From assembly GCA_036399835.1 (NCBI GenBank), contig DASWMI010000082.1, forward strand, positions 1 to 64,000: a DNA stretch of 64,000 nucleotides. The letters run 5' to 3'. Position 1 is the first letter of the stretch, and each line of letters starts with the position of its first letter. This document shows, piece by piece, positions 52,798-62,400 of the stretch. Both the position numbers and the translations under genes were made by a program. This DNA is from DASYML01 sp036399835 (GTDB taxonomy: Bacteria; Acidobacteriota; Blastocatellia; Pyrinomonadales; Pyrinomonadaceae). The notes beneath the pieces are model-generated. The model searched no databases and was not told the origin of the DNA. It was given only the letters and a program-made list of their open reading frames with translations.

Positions 52798-54369
52798 GTG
52801 GACGAAGCTCAACAGAAGTTCTGGTCCAACTGGCGCTGGTGGTCAGCGCCCGCCCTCGCCGCTCTGATCCTTGCCTATATCTTTAGAGACCCCTTCATCG
52901 GCGACTGGGATGGGCTGGACTACACGGTGCTCGCGCTGCAAGGTCAGCCCTCGACGATGGCGCTCGGACGCTCTCTCTTCATCTTTACAAACAACGCGCT
53001 CTACCTGTTGGCCCACGCCGCCTTCGGGCTTCAACCCGAAAACGCTTATCTACTTTTCAAGTACGCGGTCATCGCATCGGGCGCGCTGGCCGTCATAGCC
53101 TGCTGGGTGCTCGCGCGCGACCTGACGGGCTGCGTGCGCACGGCGACCGTCGCGGCGCTGCTCGTCACCTGCTCGCCAACCTTCGTCATTTACAGCGGGC
53201 AGGTCATGACGGATGTTCCTTCGGTCCTTTTAATCACGCTCGCGCTCATCATTCATCTCGGCGGGGTGCGCAGGCAAAGCCTGTGGATGATGCTCTTGGG
53301 GGCGGCGCTTCTGGGCCTGGGCGCGAACGTGCGCGAGACCGTGCTTTTTTATGGACCATGGCTGGTCTTCGCGCCTTTCGTCTGCGGGTGGAAGAGCGAG
53401 CGACGAACATTTCTCATGATCGCGCTCTGCTGCCTGGCTTTTATCGTCTGCGCTTTCGGCTGGTTTCTCTACTGGTACGTGCTGGATGCTTTCAGCTACC
53501 GCGCGGCCTGGGCCGGGTGGCGCGAGACGATGAAGGCGGAGGCCGCGCGCCATCCCGTCACGCTTCGTAACCTGATTCCGTTCATCCTCTTTTTTTTCAT
53601 CACCGGTCCGATGGTGCTCATCGCGCTGCCCGCCGCCTTCTTCAAAGAATGGCGCACGCGCAGGCTCTCGCCGCTGCTCCTGATGGCGGCGGTCGGACTC
53701 TGGTCCAACCTGCTGCTCATCTTCAACTACAGCACGACGATTAACTGGCGCTATTTTCTGACGGGTCTTCCGGCCCTCGTCCCGCTCGTCGCGGACTACT
53801 TTATGCGCTCGCAAACCTTGAAGATGAAGGGCGAGCGCAGAGCCTTTTGGAGCGTCGTCGCCGGCATCGCGCTCGTCACTACGCTGGTCGGGATTTACAG
53901 CAAGCCGACGAGCCGCGAGGTGATACAGAAACGCGCCTTGACGCGTGATTATCGAGAGCGTCTCGCGCTTCTGCCGAGGGATGCCGTAGTCATCGCTGGA
54001 GGACAGGCCATCGCCGTCACCTACTGGCGCGGCATAGGTCTGGGCCAGTGGACCGAGATCGGGACGGGCGCAGGCTGGCCCGGCAACAAACTTGCTCCCG
54101 TCATCGAAGAGTATCTAAAGAATGGCCGCCGCGTCTTTCTGGACGCAGACCCGCACTGGTGGGCGCCCTGCGGCTGGCAACTGGATGAAACGCTGGAATT
54201 GGTCAAGCTGGAATCGCGCTTCAGCTTTCGTCATGTCTCGGACCATATCTACGAGCTGAGACCGCAGGGCGATGCGACGGCGAGGGATCATCCGTCTCTG
54301 CAAAGACTGTTACCGGAGAACAGGCCCGCGGATGTTCAAAAGTGCGCAGGCGTGAGCAAGCTTTCTTAG
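52798..54369 (+). CDS. GT39/ArnT-like membrane glycosyltransferase
   Basis: About 523 residues from GTG 52798, five bases after the previous stop; ATG 52750 is the alternative and would overlap that gene by 44 bp. Multi-spanning membrane protein with roughly ten hydrophobic helices. The first large loop, FIGDWDGLDYTVLALQG, carries the acidic residues expected for polyprenyl-phosphate-sugar-dependent GT-C enzymes. A C-terminal soluble part (PRDAVVIAGGQAIAVTYWRG) follows. The sugar and acceptor are unknown. Confidence 0.75.
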   Translation: MDEAQQKFWSNWRWWSAPALAALILAYIFRDPFIGDWDGLDYTVLALQGQPSTMALGRSLFIFTNNALYLLAHAAFGLQPENAYLLFKYAVIASGALAVIACWVLARDLTGCVRTATVAALLVTCSPTFVIYSGQVMTDVPSVLLITLALIIHLGGVRRQSLWMMLLGAALLGLGANVRETVLFYGPWLVFAPFVCGWKSERRTFLMIALCCLAFIVCAFGWFLYWYVLDAFSYRAAWAGWRETMKAEAARHPVTLRNLIPFILFFFITGPMVLIALPAAFFKEWRTRRLSPLLLMAAVGLWSNLLLIFNYSTTINWRYFLTGLPALVPLVADYFMRSQTLKMKGERRAFWSVVAGIALVTTLVGIYSKPTSREVIQKRALTRDYRERLALLPRDAVVIAGGQAIAVTYWRGIGLGQWTEIGTGAGWPGNKLAPVIEEYLKNGRRVFLDADPHWWAPCGWQLDETLELVKLESRFSFRHVSDHIYELRPQGDATARDHPSLQRLLPENRPADVQKCAGVSKLS

Positions 54370-54393
54370 CGAGGCGCGGATAGTGTAATTTTC

Positions 54394-54465
54394 AAGCTCG
54401 TCAACGCGTGAATAGATAAAATGCTTTTTCCATTCACGCGTTGACGATTGACGCGCCGACGAGCT
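54394..54465. repeat. Heptad-word hairpin, CGTCAA family
   Basis: GCTCGTCAACGCGTGAA (54395-54411) pairs with TTCACGCGTTGACGA (54432 onward), then GATTGACGCGCCGACGAGC closes the outer arm. Loop TAGATAAAATGCTTTTTCCA. Same word family as 15062 and 20074. It ends 2 bp before the lolC/E ATG. Confidence 0.85.
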
Positions 54466-54467
54466 TT

Positions 54468-55799
54468 ATGCCTTACGAACTCTTTCTCGCGCTTCGTTAT
54501 CTTTATTCGCGCCGCAGGCGACCGATGGCGCGTCTCACGGCGCTGGCGGCCATCGTCGGGATAGCCTTCGGCGTGGCCTCTTTGATTGCGGCGCTCGCGC
54601 TCGCCAACGGATTCCGCGACGAGATGCGCGACAAGATACTGAGCGGGACGGCGCACGTCACGCTGATGCGCAGAGACAACCAGCCGATCAAGGATTTCCG
54701 CACGGTGCTAGAGCGCGTGCGTTCTGTGAGCGGCGTTGAGGAGGCGGCGGCCACCAGTTATGACGGAGCGCTCCTCGTCGGGCCTGACAGCTCGGCCTAT
54801 GCTGTGCTGCGCGGCGTTGACGCGCAGTCAGACTGGACCACTTCGGAGATTCGCGGCACGCTCATCGAAGGCAGCATGGATTCCCTGCTCCATCCTGTTT
54901 TATCTTCGCCTTCATCAAATTCATCAAATTCCGGACCGGACGCCAGGTCTCAAAACGACGGGCCGGACCTCGAATCTTTTCAGACAGCGCCGAGCGAGGC
55001 TGCGCTGCCGGGCGTGATTATCGGAGCAGAGATAGCCGAGCGCACCGGATTGCGCGCGGGTGATGTGGCCCAGATTATTTCGGGCGCAGCCACGCTCACG
55101 CCGCTCGGACTCGCGCCCCGTTATCGCCGCGTGCGGGTGGCCGGGCTGTTTCGCTCCGGCCTCTATGAATATGATGCGACCTGGGTTTATATCCCCCTCG
55201 ATACGCTGGCGAGCTTTGCCGAAGAGACTGCGCCGTCGGCCTCCGCGATCAGTATCAGGGTCAGAGACATCTATGATGCGCCGCGCGTCTCTGCCGGGGT
55301 GCGCGCCGCCTTGGGCGAAGCTTACACGACCGTTGACTGGCAGGAAGCCAATCGCCCGCTCTTTGCCGCGCTCGCGCTCGAACGACGGATGGGCCTTTTT
55401 ATCATCACGCTCATCATCCTGATGGCGGCGCTGAATATCACTACCACGCTGGTGCTCGTCGTCGTCGAGCGACGCTCGGACATCGCCATCCTGAGCGCGA
55501 TGGGAGCCAGGCGATTGAGCATCATGGCTGTCTTTATGATCGAAGGCGCGGCGATAGGGATTATCGGGGCGCTCTGTGGCGTCCTGCTCGGCTTCGCGGC
55601 GTGCGCGGTCGGCAACCGTTACAAGCTGGTGAGCCTTCCCGCAGATATTTATTCAATCAGCAATGTGCCCTTTCATATACACACGAATGATGTCCTGCTC
55701 GCCGCGCTCGTAGCCCTTCTCCTGAGCTTGCTGGCGACCGTTTATCCTGCGCAGGCCGCGGCGCGCGTGCGCCCTGCCGAGGCCCTCCGAGAGAGTTAA
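54468..55799 (+). CDS. ABC transporter permease, LolC/LolE family
   Basis: 443 residues from ATG 54468. Cytoplasmic start PYELFLALRYLYSRRR, first TM helix (LAAIVGIAFGVASLIAALAL), a large periplasmic domain, and three TM helices at the end (FIITLIILMAALNITTTLVL, GIIGALCGVLLGFAACAVG, LLAALVALLLSLLATVYPAQ). With the ATPase downstream it should extract lipoproteins from the inner membrane. The periplasmic domain holds a Ser/Asn/Pro-rich insertion around residues 145-175, whose DNA contains a 9-bp tandem repeat (TTCATCAAA twice). Confidence 0.88.
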   Translation: MPYELFLALRYLYSRRRRPMARLTALAAIVGIAFGVASLIAALALANGFRDEMRDKILSGTAHVTLMRRDNQPIKDFRTVLERVRSVSGVEEAAATSYDGALLVGPDSSAYAVLRGVDAQSDWTTSEIRGTLIEGSMDSLLHPVLSSPSSNSSNSGPDARSQNDGPDLESFQTAPSEAALPGVIIGAEIAERTGLRAGDVAQIISGAATLTPLGLAPRYRRVRVAGLFRSGLYEYDATWVYIPLDTLASFAEETAPSASAISIRVRDIYDAPRVSAGVRAALGEAYTTVDWQEANRPLFAALALERRMGLFIITLIILMAALNITTTLVLVVVERRSDIAILSAMGARRLSIMAVFMIEGAAIGIIGALCGVLLGFAACAVGNRYKLVSLPADIYSISNVPFHIHTNDVLLAALVALLLSLLATVYPAQAAARVRPAEALRES

Positions 55800-55800
55800 A

Positions 55801-55890
55801 GAATTTGCGATTTTAGATTTGAAGATAAGTAAAGAGCCATGATTGAACAAGCGAGCCAGCTCGCCAATCCAGAATCAGAAATCGTCAATG
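55801..55890. repeat. Heptad words reaching into lolD start
   Basis: Left words GAATTTGC, GATTTTA, GATTTGA (55801-55824) face AATCCAG, AATCAGAA, ATCGTCA (55866-55889), the latter lying inside the first codons of the lolD-like gene. Family of 20571-20677. Pairing is partial. Confidence 0.6.
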
Positions 55891-56618
55891 CTCCGGCTCT
55901 TTTTGTTGAAGGGTTGGAGAAAACTTTTCGCGGGGCGGCGGGCGAGACGATAGAAGTGCTGCGCGGCGCGTCTTTCAGCGCAGAGGCGGGCGAGATGGTC
56001 GCTGTGACGGGCGCATCGGGCGCGGGAAAATCAACCTTGCTGCATCTTCTCGGCGGGCTGGATGAAGCGGATGCGGGAACAATCAGGCTGGACCACCTTG
56101 AGTTAACGCGAGCGAAGCAAGCGGAGCTGGCGCGGCTGCGTAATGAGCTGGTCGGTTTCGTCTTTCAGGCTCATCACCTGCTGCCGGACCTGACGACGCT
56201 TGAGAATGCCGCGATGCCTTTGCTCATCGGTCGCGCTTCGTGGAAGCAGGCACGCGAGCGGGCCTCGCATATCCTACAGCAGCTAGGTCTCGCAGAGCGT
56301 CTGGACCACAAAACGGGCGCTCTCTCAGGCGGCGAGCAGCAGAGGGTGGCGCTGGCGCGCGCTCTGGTCAAAGAGCCGCGCCTGGTGCTGGCGGACGAGC
56401 CGACGGGGAATCTGGATGCCGCGACCGGAGAGGAGATCGGCGCGCTACTAGCCTCCTTTTGCCACGAGCATAAGGCTCTCGTCCTGATCGCCACGCACAA
56501 CCAGCAACTCGCTCAAAGCTGCGACCGTCTACTCGTCCTGGAGGATGGAAAACTGAGCGAAGCTCTAAATCTCAAGCCTCGGGGTCCGGTCCAAACAGGC
56601 TTTTCGCCTGAAATTTGA
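55839..56618 (+). CDS. ABC transporter ATP-binding protein, LolD-like
   Basis: 259 residues. Walker A GASGAGKSTLLHLLGG, Q-loop FQAHHLLPDLT, signature LSGGEQQRVALARAL, Walker B LVLADEPTGNLD, H-loop IATHNQ. Matches the LolD/MacB class of ATPases and follows its LolC/E permease by 39 bp. The family normally begins near ALFVEGLEKTF; the ~20 residues before that are encoded by repeat-derived sequence. Confidence 0.9.
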   Translation: MIEQASQLANPESEIVNAPALFVEGLEKTFRGAAGETIEVLRGASFSAEAGEMVAVTGASGAGKSTLLHLLGGLDEADAGTIRLDHLELTRAKQAELARLRNELVGFVFQAHHLLPDLTTLENAAMPLLIGRASWKQARERASHILQQLGLAERLDHKTGALSGGEQQRVALARALVKEPRLVLADEPTGNLDAATGEEIGALLASFCHEHKALVLIATHNQQLAQSCDRLLVLEDGKLSEALNLKPRGPVQTGFSPEI

Positions 56619-56675
56619 AATTCGCAGCCTCAAACTATTTTCGACTTCCCGCTTCCTGCCTTGTAATCATTAGGT

Positions 56676-56723
56676 TATAATGCGAATGGAGCGCGCGTGC
56701 GGACCAGCGTCCCGGTCCGGCAC
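56676..56723 (+). promoter_or_regulatory. clpC promoter -10 and leader hairpin
   Basis: TATAAT at 56676-56681 (in GGTTATAATGCG) is about 100 bp before clpC; the -35 is weak. A hairpin GTGCGGACC / GGTCCGGCAC (56697-56723) follows in the leader. No CIRCE element and no CtsR direct heptads are visible. The bamA leader has the same TATAATGCG. Confidence 0.5.
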
Positions 56724-56784
56724 GGCGCAAAAGCAGCGAGCTATCATCAAACAGTCATTCGTTCAGTCTCGGTAAAGGTCCTAT

Positions 56785-59169
56785 ATGTTTGAACGCTACA
56801 CGGAGAAAGCGCGGAGGGTAATTTTCTTCGCGCGCTACGAAGCATCGCAATTTGGCGCGCCGGCCATCGAGCCGGAGCATCTCCTGCTCGGACTCATGCG
56901 CGAAGACAAAACGCTGACCGGGCGCTTCTTCCCTCGCGCGCAGGTCTCCATCGAATCCATCCGCAAAGAGATTGAAGGGCGCACGCTGCTGCGCGAGAAG
57001 ATTTCCACTTCGGTCGAACTCCCGCTCGCGCCCGAAACCAAGCGCGTCCTCGCTTACGCGCACGAAGAGAGCGACCGTCTGCAACATCGTCACATCGGCA
57101 CCGAACATCTTCTGCTCGGCCTCTTGCGCGAAGACCGCTCGATGGCCGCAGAGATTCTCTATGAGCGCGGGCTGCGCCTCAATGCCGTGCGCGATGAGAT
57201 CGCGCGCCAGACCGGGGCGGACGCACGCGCCTCGCAGAAGAAGGACACGCCGCATCTGGTGGAATTCTCGCGCGACCTGACGGACGACGCGGCCAGCGAT
57301 AAGCTAGACCCTTTAATCGGGCGCGAGGCCGAGATCGAACGTGTGGTCCAGATTCTTTGCCGCCGGACCAAAAACAATCCTGTGCTGATTGGCGAGCCGG
57401 GCGTCGGCAAGACGGCCATCGTCGAAGGACTGGCCCAGCGCATCGTGCACGGCGACGTGCCATCCTTTCTGGAAAACAAACGCATCCTTAGCCTGGACCT
57501 CTCGCTCATCGTCGCGGGTACGAAATATCGCGGCCAGTTTGAAGAGCGCCTCAAGCAGATCATGCGCGAGCTGGTCGAAAATCCGCAGTACATAGTCTTT
57601 ATAGATGAGCTGCACACGCTGGTCGGCGCAGGCTCCGCCGAAGGCTCGCTCGATGCCGCAAACATCTTGAAGCCCGCGCTCTCACGCGGCGAAATCCAAT
57701 GCATAGGCGCGACCACGCCCGCAGAGTTTCGCAAGTCCATCGAAAAAGACCGCTCGCTTGAAAGGCGTTTTCAGGCCGTTAAGGTCCCGCCTCCATCCGA
57801 GGACGAGGCGGTCCAGATTCTGGACGGCGTGCGCGAACGCTACGAGACTTTCCACCAGGTGCGCTATACGGACGACGCGATAGAGGCCGCAGTCTTTCAA
57901 TCGAACCGTTATATCCCGGACCGCTTTCTGCCCGACAAGGCGATTGACGTGATTGACGAAGCGGGTGCGCGCGTCAAGCTGCGCGTGCGCCGCGAGCAGG
58001 GAAATCTTGATAACTGGAATTCATCGCTTGGCGACTGGCCGCGCTCGCCCTACTCGGAAGGCAGGCCCGCACAGCTCGGCGGCAACCATCTGTTGGAAGA
58101 GGACGCGCTGGTCTCGGCTGAAGTGACGAAGGACGATGTCGAGGAAGTGATTGCGCGCTGGACCGGGATTCCCATCACCTCTTTGAAAGAGGAAGAGACG
58201 CAAAAGCTGCTGCGCATAGAGGAGCAGTTGCACCAGCGCGTCGTCTCGCAGCGTCCGGCCATCTCTGCTTTAGCGCGTGCCATCCGCCGCTCGCGCGCAG
58301 GACTCAAGAACCCGCAGCGTCCCGTCGGCTCATTCCTTTTCTTAGGCCCGACCGGCGTCGGCAAGACTGAAGTCGCGCGCTCTCTGGCCGAAGCCCTCTT
58401 CGGCACGGAGCGCTCGATGATTCGCTTCGATATGTCGGAATTCATGGAGAAGCATTCCGTCTCGAAGCTCATCGGCTCGCCTCCGGGCTATGTCGGGCAT
58501 GAAGAGGGTGGGCAACTGACAGAGCGCATCAAGCGTTCGCCCTATTCGGTCCTGCTCTTCGACGAGATTGAAAAGGCACACCCCGACATCTTCAACGTTC
58601 TACTACAGGTTTTCGAGGACGGCATCCTGACGGACGCGCTCGGCAATACTGTGGATTTCAAGAACGCGATTATCATCATGACCTCCAACATCGGCGCGCG
58701 TTTTATACAGAAGAAGGGCACGATGGGTTTTCAGGCGACCTCGGATGCCTCGCGCGAGAAGATGGAAGAGATGGTCATGTCATCGGTCCGCCAGACCTTC
58801 AACCCCGAGTTCATCAACCGTCTGGACGAGATTATTATCTTTGACGAGCTGGTCCAGGACGAGCTGTTGGAGATCGTCCAGATGCAGGTCGAGCAGCTTA
58901 ACCGCACCTTGAGCACGCGCGGTCTTGAAGTTCGCCTGACCGATGAAGCCAGGCGCTGGATTGTGAGCAAGACCTGCGCCGACCGCTCTTATGGAGCGCG
59001 CCCCTTGCGCCGCGCGCTGCAAAAGTATGTCGAAGACCCGCTCTCGGAAGCTTTGATTCAGGGCCACCTCGGCGAAGCCTCTCTGATAGAGGTCTTTCTG
59101 GACGCGAACGAGCTTAATTACCGCCCGGCGGGCGTTGAAGAACCAGGCGACGCACTTTTGATTCACTAA
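56785..59169 (+). CDS. clpC: Clp protease ATPase ClpC, M-domain reduced
   Basis: 794 residues. Double Clp_N domain (FERYTEKARRVIFFARYEA; IGTEHLLLGLLRED), AAA1 with GEPGVGKT and VFIDELHTLVGAG, AAA2 with GPTGVGKTEVARSL, LLFDEIEKAHPD and RSYGARPLRRAL. MGFQATSD after the second sensor fits a ClpP-binding loop. Between the AAA domains (about residues 405-450) the usual coiled-coil M domain with its UVR motif is missing. In its place is a short Gly/Pro/Asn-rich linker (NLDNWNSSLGDWPRSPYS). It unfolds proteins for ClpP; adaptor control may differ. Confidence 0.93.
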   Translation: MFERYTEKARRVIFFARYEASQFGAPAIEPEHLLLGLMREDKTLTGRFFPRAQVSIESIRKEIEGRTLLREKISTSVELPLAPETKRVLAYAHEESDRLQHRHIGTEHLLLGLLREDRSMAAEILYERGLRLNAVRDEIARQTGADARASQKKDTPHLVEFSRDLTDDAASDKLDPLIGREAEIERVVQILCRRTKNNPVLIGEPGVGKTAIVEGLAQRIVHGDVPSFLENKRILSLDLSLIVAGTKYRGQFEERLKQIMRELVENPQYIVFIDELHTLVGAGSAEGSLDAANILKPALSRGEIQCIGATTPAEFRKSIEKDRSLERRFQAVKVPPPSEDEAVQILDGVRERYETFHQVRYTDDAIEAAVFQSNRYIPDRFLPDKAIDVIDEAGARVKLRVRREQGNLDNWNSSLGDWPRSPYSEGRPAQLGGNHLLEEDALVSAEVTKDDVEEVIARWTGIPITSLKEEETQKLLRIEEQLHQRVVSQRPAISALARAIRRSRAGLKNPQRPVGSFLFLGPTGVGKTEVARSLAEALFGTERSMIRFDMSEFMEKHSVSKLIGSPPGYVGHEEGGQLTERIKRSPYSVLLFDEIEKAHPDIFNVLLQVFEDGILTDALGNTVDFKNAIIIMTSNIGARFIQKKGTMGFQATSDASREKMEEMVMSSVRQTFNPEFINRLDEIIIFDELVQDELLEIVQMQVEQLNRTLSTRGLEVRLTDEARRWIVSKTCADRSYGARPLRRALQKYVEDPLSEALIQGHLGEASLIEVFLDANELNYRPAGVEEPGDALLIH

Positions 59170-59171
59170 AC

Positions 59172-59267
59172 CAGAGAGTCTGAAAGACAGCAGTTGAGGA
59201 GCCAGAAGGGATGGGCCTCAGGCCCTAGCTTCTGGCTTCTGCCTCCTGACGGGCCGTCTGCTGCTTT
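59172..59267. repeat. Inverted repeat between clpC and bamA
   Basis: AGGAGCCAGAAG pairs with CTTCTGGC...CTCCT, and GACAGCAG with CTGCTGC further out; inner GGGCCTCAGGCCC-like loop. Word structure (TTCTGGC, TTCTGCC) is weaker than in other members. No T-tract. Confidence 0.65.
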
Positions 59268-59289
59268 GGTTTTTGCACACCTTTGCCTG

Positions 59290-59295
59290 TATAAT
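59290..59295 (+). promoter_or_regulatory. bamA promoter -10 box
   Basis: TATAAT in CCTGTATAATGCGC, about 185 bp before bamA, matching the TATAATGCG seen before clpC. The -35 is poor, so it is a tentative call. The rest of the 310-base gap shows no gene. Confidence 0.45.
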
Positions 59296-59479
59296 GCGCA
59301 ACTTTGCTGGATTTGAAAGATGCGCGGCGGGGCTGCGGGGCCGAAAATCTGAACGCTTGTGACGTCTTGAGGCCAACCCTGTTCGAGCTTTTTTTGTCTA
59401 ATTATTATCTGGCAGCTTGTCCTAATTTCCAGCTCCCGAAGTAAAAGGCTTCAAGGAACCTCTAAGGGAAACAGAGCTT

Positions 59480-62400
59480 ATGCACTTTTTTCGTGCCGCT
59501 TTGCTCATTCTGAGCGCGATTGTCGGAACTTTTATTTTCTTTACGGCCCGGCCCGAGTCGGTTCATTCACAGGAGCCGCCGCCGCAACAACAGCGGCTGG
59601 TCGAGTTCGTGGATGTCATCGGCAATCGCCGTCTGCGTAAGGAAGATATTCTCTACTACGTGCAGACGCGGCCCGGCGATGTGTATAACCCGGAACAGGT
59701 CCAACGCGATTTGCAAGCCATCCTCGCCTACGGCTTCTTCAGCAAGACCGATACGCGCGTGACGATTGAAGAGGGCACGCGCGGCGGCGTCAACGTCATC
59801 TTCTACGTCAAAGAGCTGCCGATTATCCGCGACATACAGTTTGAAGGCTTAAAGAGCGTGACCGAATCCGAAGTGCTCAAGGCATTTCGCGAAAGACGTG
59901 TCGGCGTTTCAAAGGAAGCCGTTTTCGATCCGGTCAAGGTCAGAAACGCGACGCGCGTAATCAAGGAGCTGCTGGCCGCCAAGGGCCACCCGAACGCGAC
60001 CATAGACACGCGCGAAGATGAAGTCTCGGCGACCTCTACGGCTCTGACTTTCGATGTCAAAGAGGGCGACCGCGTGCGCGTCGTCGAGATACAGTTCGAG
60101 GGCAACCAGGTCTTTAGCGACGGCAAGCTCCGCGACCAGATGAAGCTGGTCAAGGAGGCCGGGCTAATCTCGCGTTTTAAGGGGCAGGACATTCTGGACC
60201 GCGACAAGCTCGAATATGACCTCAGGCAGGTCCAGAACTACATGCGCTCGAAGGGCTATCTACAGGCTCGCTACGGCGAGGCGCGCGTGGAGGGTCTGGG
60301 CCGCAGGCAGACCGGCTTCTTTATCCCGCTCCCTTTTCTCTCCTCTACGGATGAAGCGCTGCGCGTGACCATCCCCATCACGGAAGGCAAGCTCTATCGC
60401 ATCGGCGAGTTGAAGATCGAAGGCAACTCTATCTTTTCCGAACAGCAGATTCGCAGCGTCATCGGTCTCAATCCGGGCGATGTCGCCAACGGCGAGAAGA
60501 TTGGCAAGGCGCTTTTCGAGAATCTGAAAAAGATTTACGGCGGGCAGGGCTTTATACAGTACACGGCAGAGCCGACGCCGAACTTTAAGGACAATCCGCA
60601 GAACCCCAAAGAGGGCATCGTGGATTTCACCATCACGATTGACGAAGGCAAGCAGTTTACCCTTCGTCGTCTGGAATTCCTCGGCAACACCTTCACGCGC
60701 GATAACGTGCTGCGCCGCGAAGTGCTCATCAACGAGGGAGACATCTATAACCAGTCGGCCTTTGAGTATTCCGTCCTCAAGCTCAACCAGCTTGGCTTCT
60801 TCGACCCCGTTGATAAAGATAAAGACGTTGATTACCGGACCAATGAAGAGGAAGGGCTGGTTGATGTCAACGTCAAGGTGGCCGAGCGCGGTCGCCAGCA
60901 GATCTCATTTAACGGCGGCATCTCGGGCATCGGCGGTTCTTTCTTCGGGCTGGAGTATTCGACTAACAACCTTCTGGGACGCGGCGAGATTCTCTCCTTC
61001 CAACTTGCGGCGGGCAATCGCCAGCGCTCTTTCCAGTTCTCATTCACGGAGCCTTATATACGGAATCGCCCGATTACGGCGGGCTTTTCGCTCTTCTCTT
61101 CGTCGCTCAAGTATTTTGGCGAAGGCACGTTTCTCTCGCAGAACCAGGCGGCGCAGCAGGGCCTCTTCGGCAACACGCTCGATTTCTTCAACGTCAACGA
61201 AGAGAATCTCTTTACGCGGACCTCTAACGGCGCATCGGTTTTCGCCAGCGCGCCGCTCTCCGAGTTCTATCGCAAGCGCCGCTTCACGCAGTTTTCGCGC
61301 ATAGGGCTTTCCTACCAGATTGCCACTTCGAGCGTCACGCAACCGGCTGTCAACCGCGAAAACAATCCGAGCACCTTTATCCCCGTCATCTACGAGCAGC
61401 CGAATATCCTGACCAGCCGCGTGACGGGCACGTTCAGCTATAACACCAAGAACTACGCCAAAGAGTCTGCCAACGATCCTGTTAGCGGCAAGGAGATAAC
61501 CTTCTCTGTGGCGCTGACGGGTCTCGGCGGCGACGTCCGGACCTACGCGCCGTTTGCGACCTACACGCAATACATCCCCGTCCGTCGTAAGAGATCAGAT
61601 AACCCGGAAGTCTTTGGCTTCCGTATTCTCGCCAGCACCGTTGGCAAGTTTGCCGAGTCGGCCAAGATTAGAAACTCCGGCTCGCTGGCCTTCGTCAACG
61701 GCGTGCCGATTTACGAGCGCTTCTTCCTCGGCGACGAGTTTACGATTCGCGGCTACAACGTGCGCTCCATCAGCCCGATTGTCCCGCTCGATTCCTTCGT
61801 CACCTCGCGTAACCTTGTGCTTGCCACTAACCCTACGGGGACGCCGCAGGTGATTACGGGTCTACAGTCCGACATACGCGACTTCACAGGCCCTTCCGGC
61901 TCGAACAGCGTGCAGTTTACGCAGCGCACCTTTGCCTTTGTCGGCGGCGACACGCAGCTTCTAGGCAACTTTGAATACCGCATTCCGATTTTTGGTCCGG
62001 TCCAGCTCGCGGCCTTCGCGGACATCGGCACGGTCTTTAACCTGCGCTCGGGCGACGACCAGATATTTTCCAGCAACTTTCTGCCGGACGATCAGTTCCG
62101 GCTGACGACGGGGACGACCCTCAATAGCGTCGCCGTCATCGGCAACCCTAGACTCGCTCGCACGATTTTCGTGGACGGCGGAGTTGCCTTTGACGCCCTC
62201 GTCGGACGCGATAATCGCCTCGTGACGGCGGAAGAGCTGACCGAAGCTTCACGAAATCCGCAGGCCATTGACCCTGTGACGGGGCTGCCCTTTGGCTTCT
62301 ACAGAGTCTTCCTGCGCGGCGAAGCGCAGACAAATACGGTGGCACGCCTCGGCGAAAGCCTCTTTTCCAGATTTACGGATTATCGTTCGAGCGTCGGCGC

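Noticed and set aside
56619..56784. CIRCE or CtsR control of clpC
   Set aside because: Neither TTAGCACTC-N9-GAGTGCTAA nor tandem GGTCAAA heptads are present.
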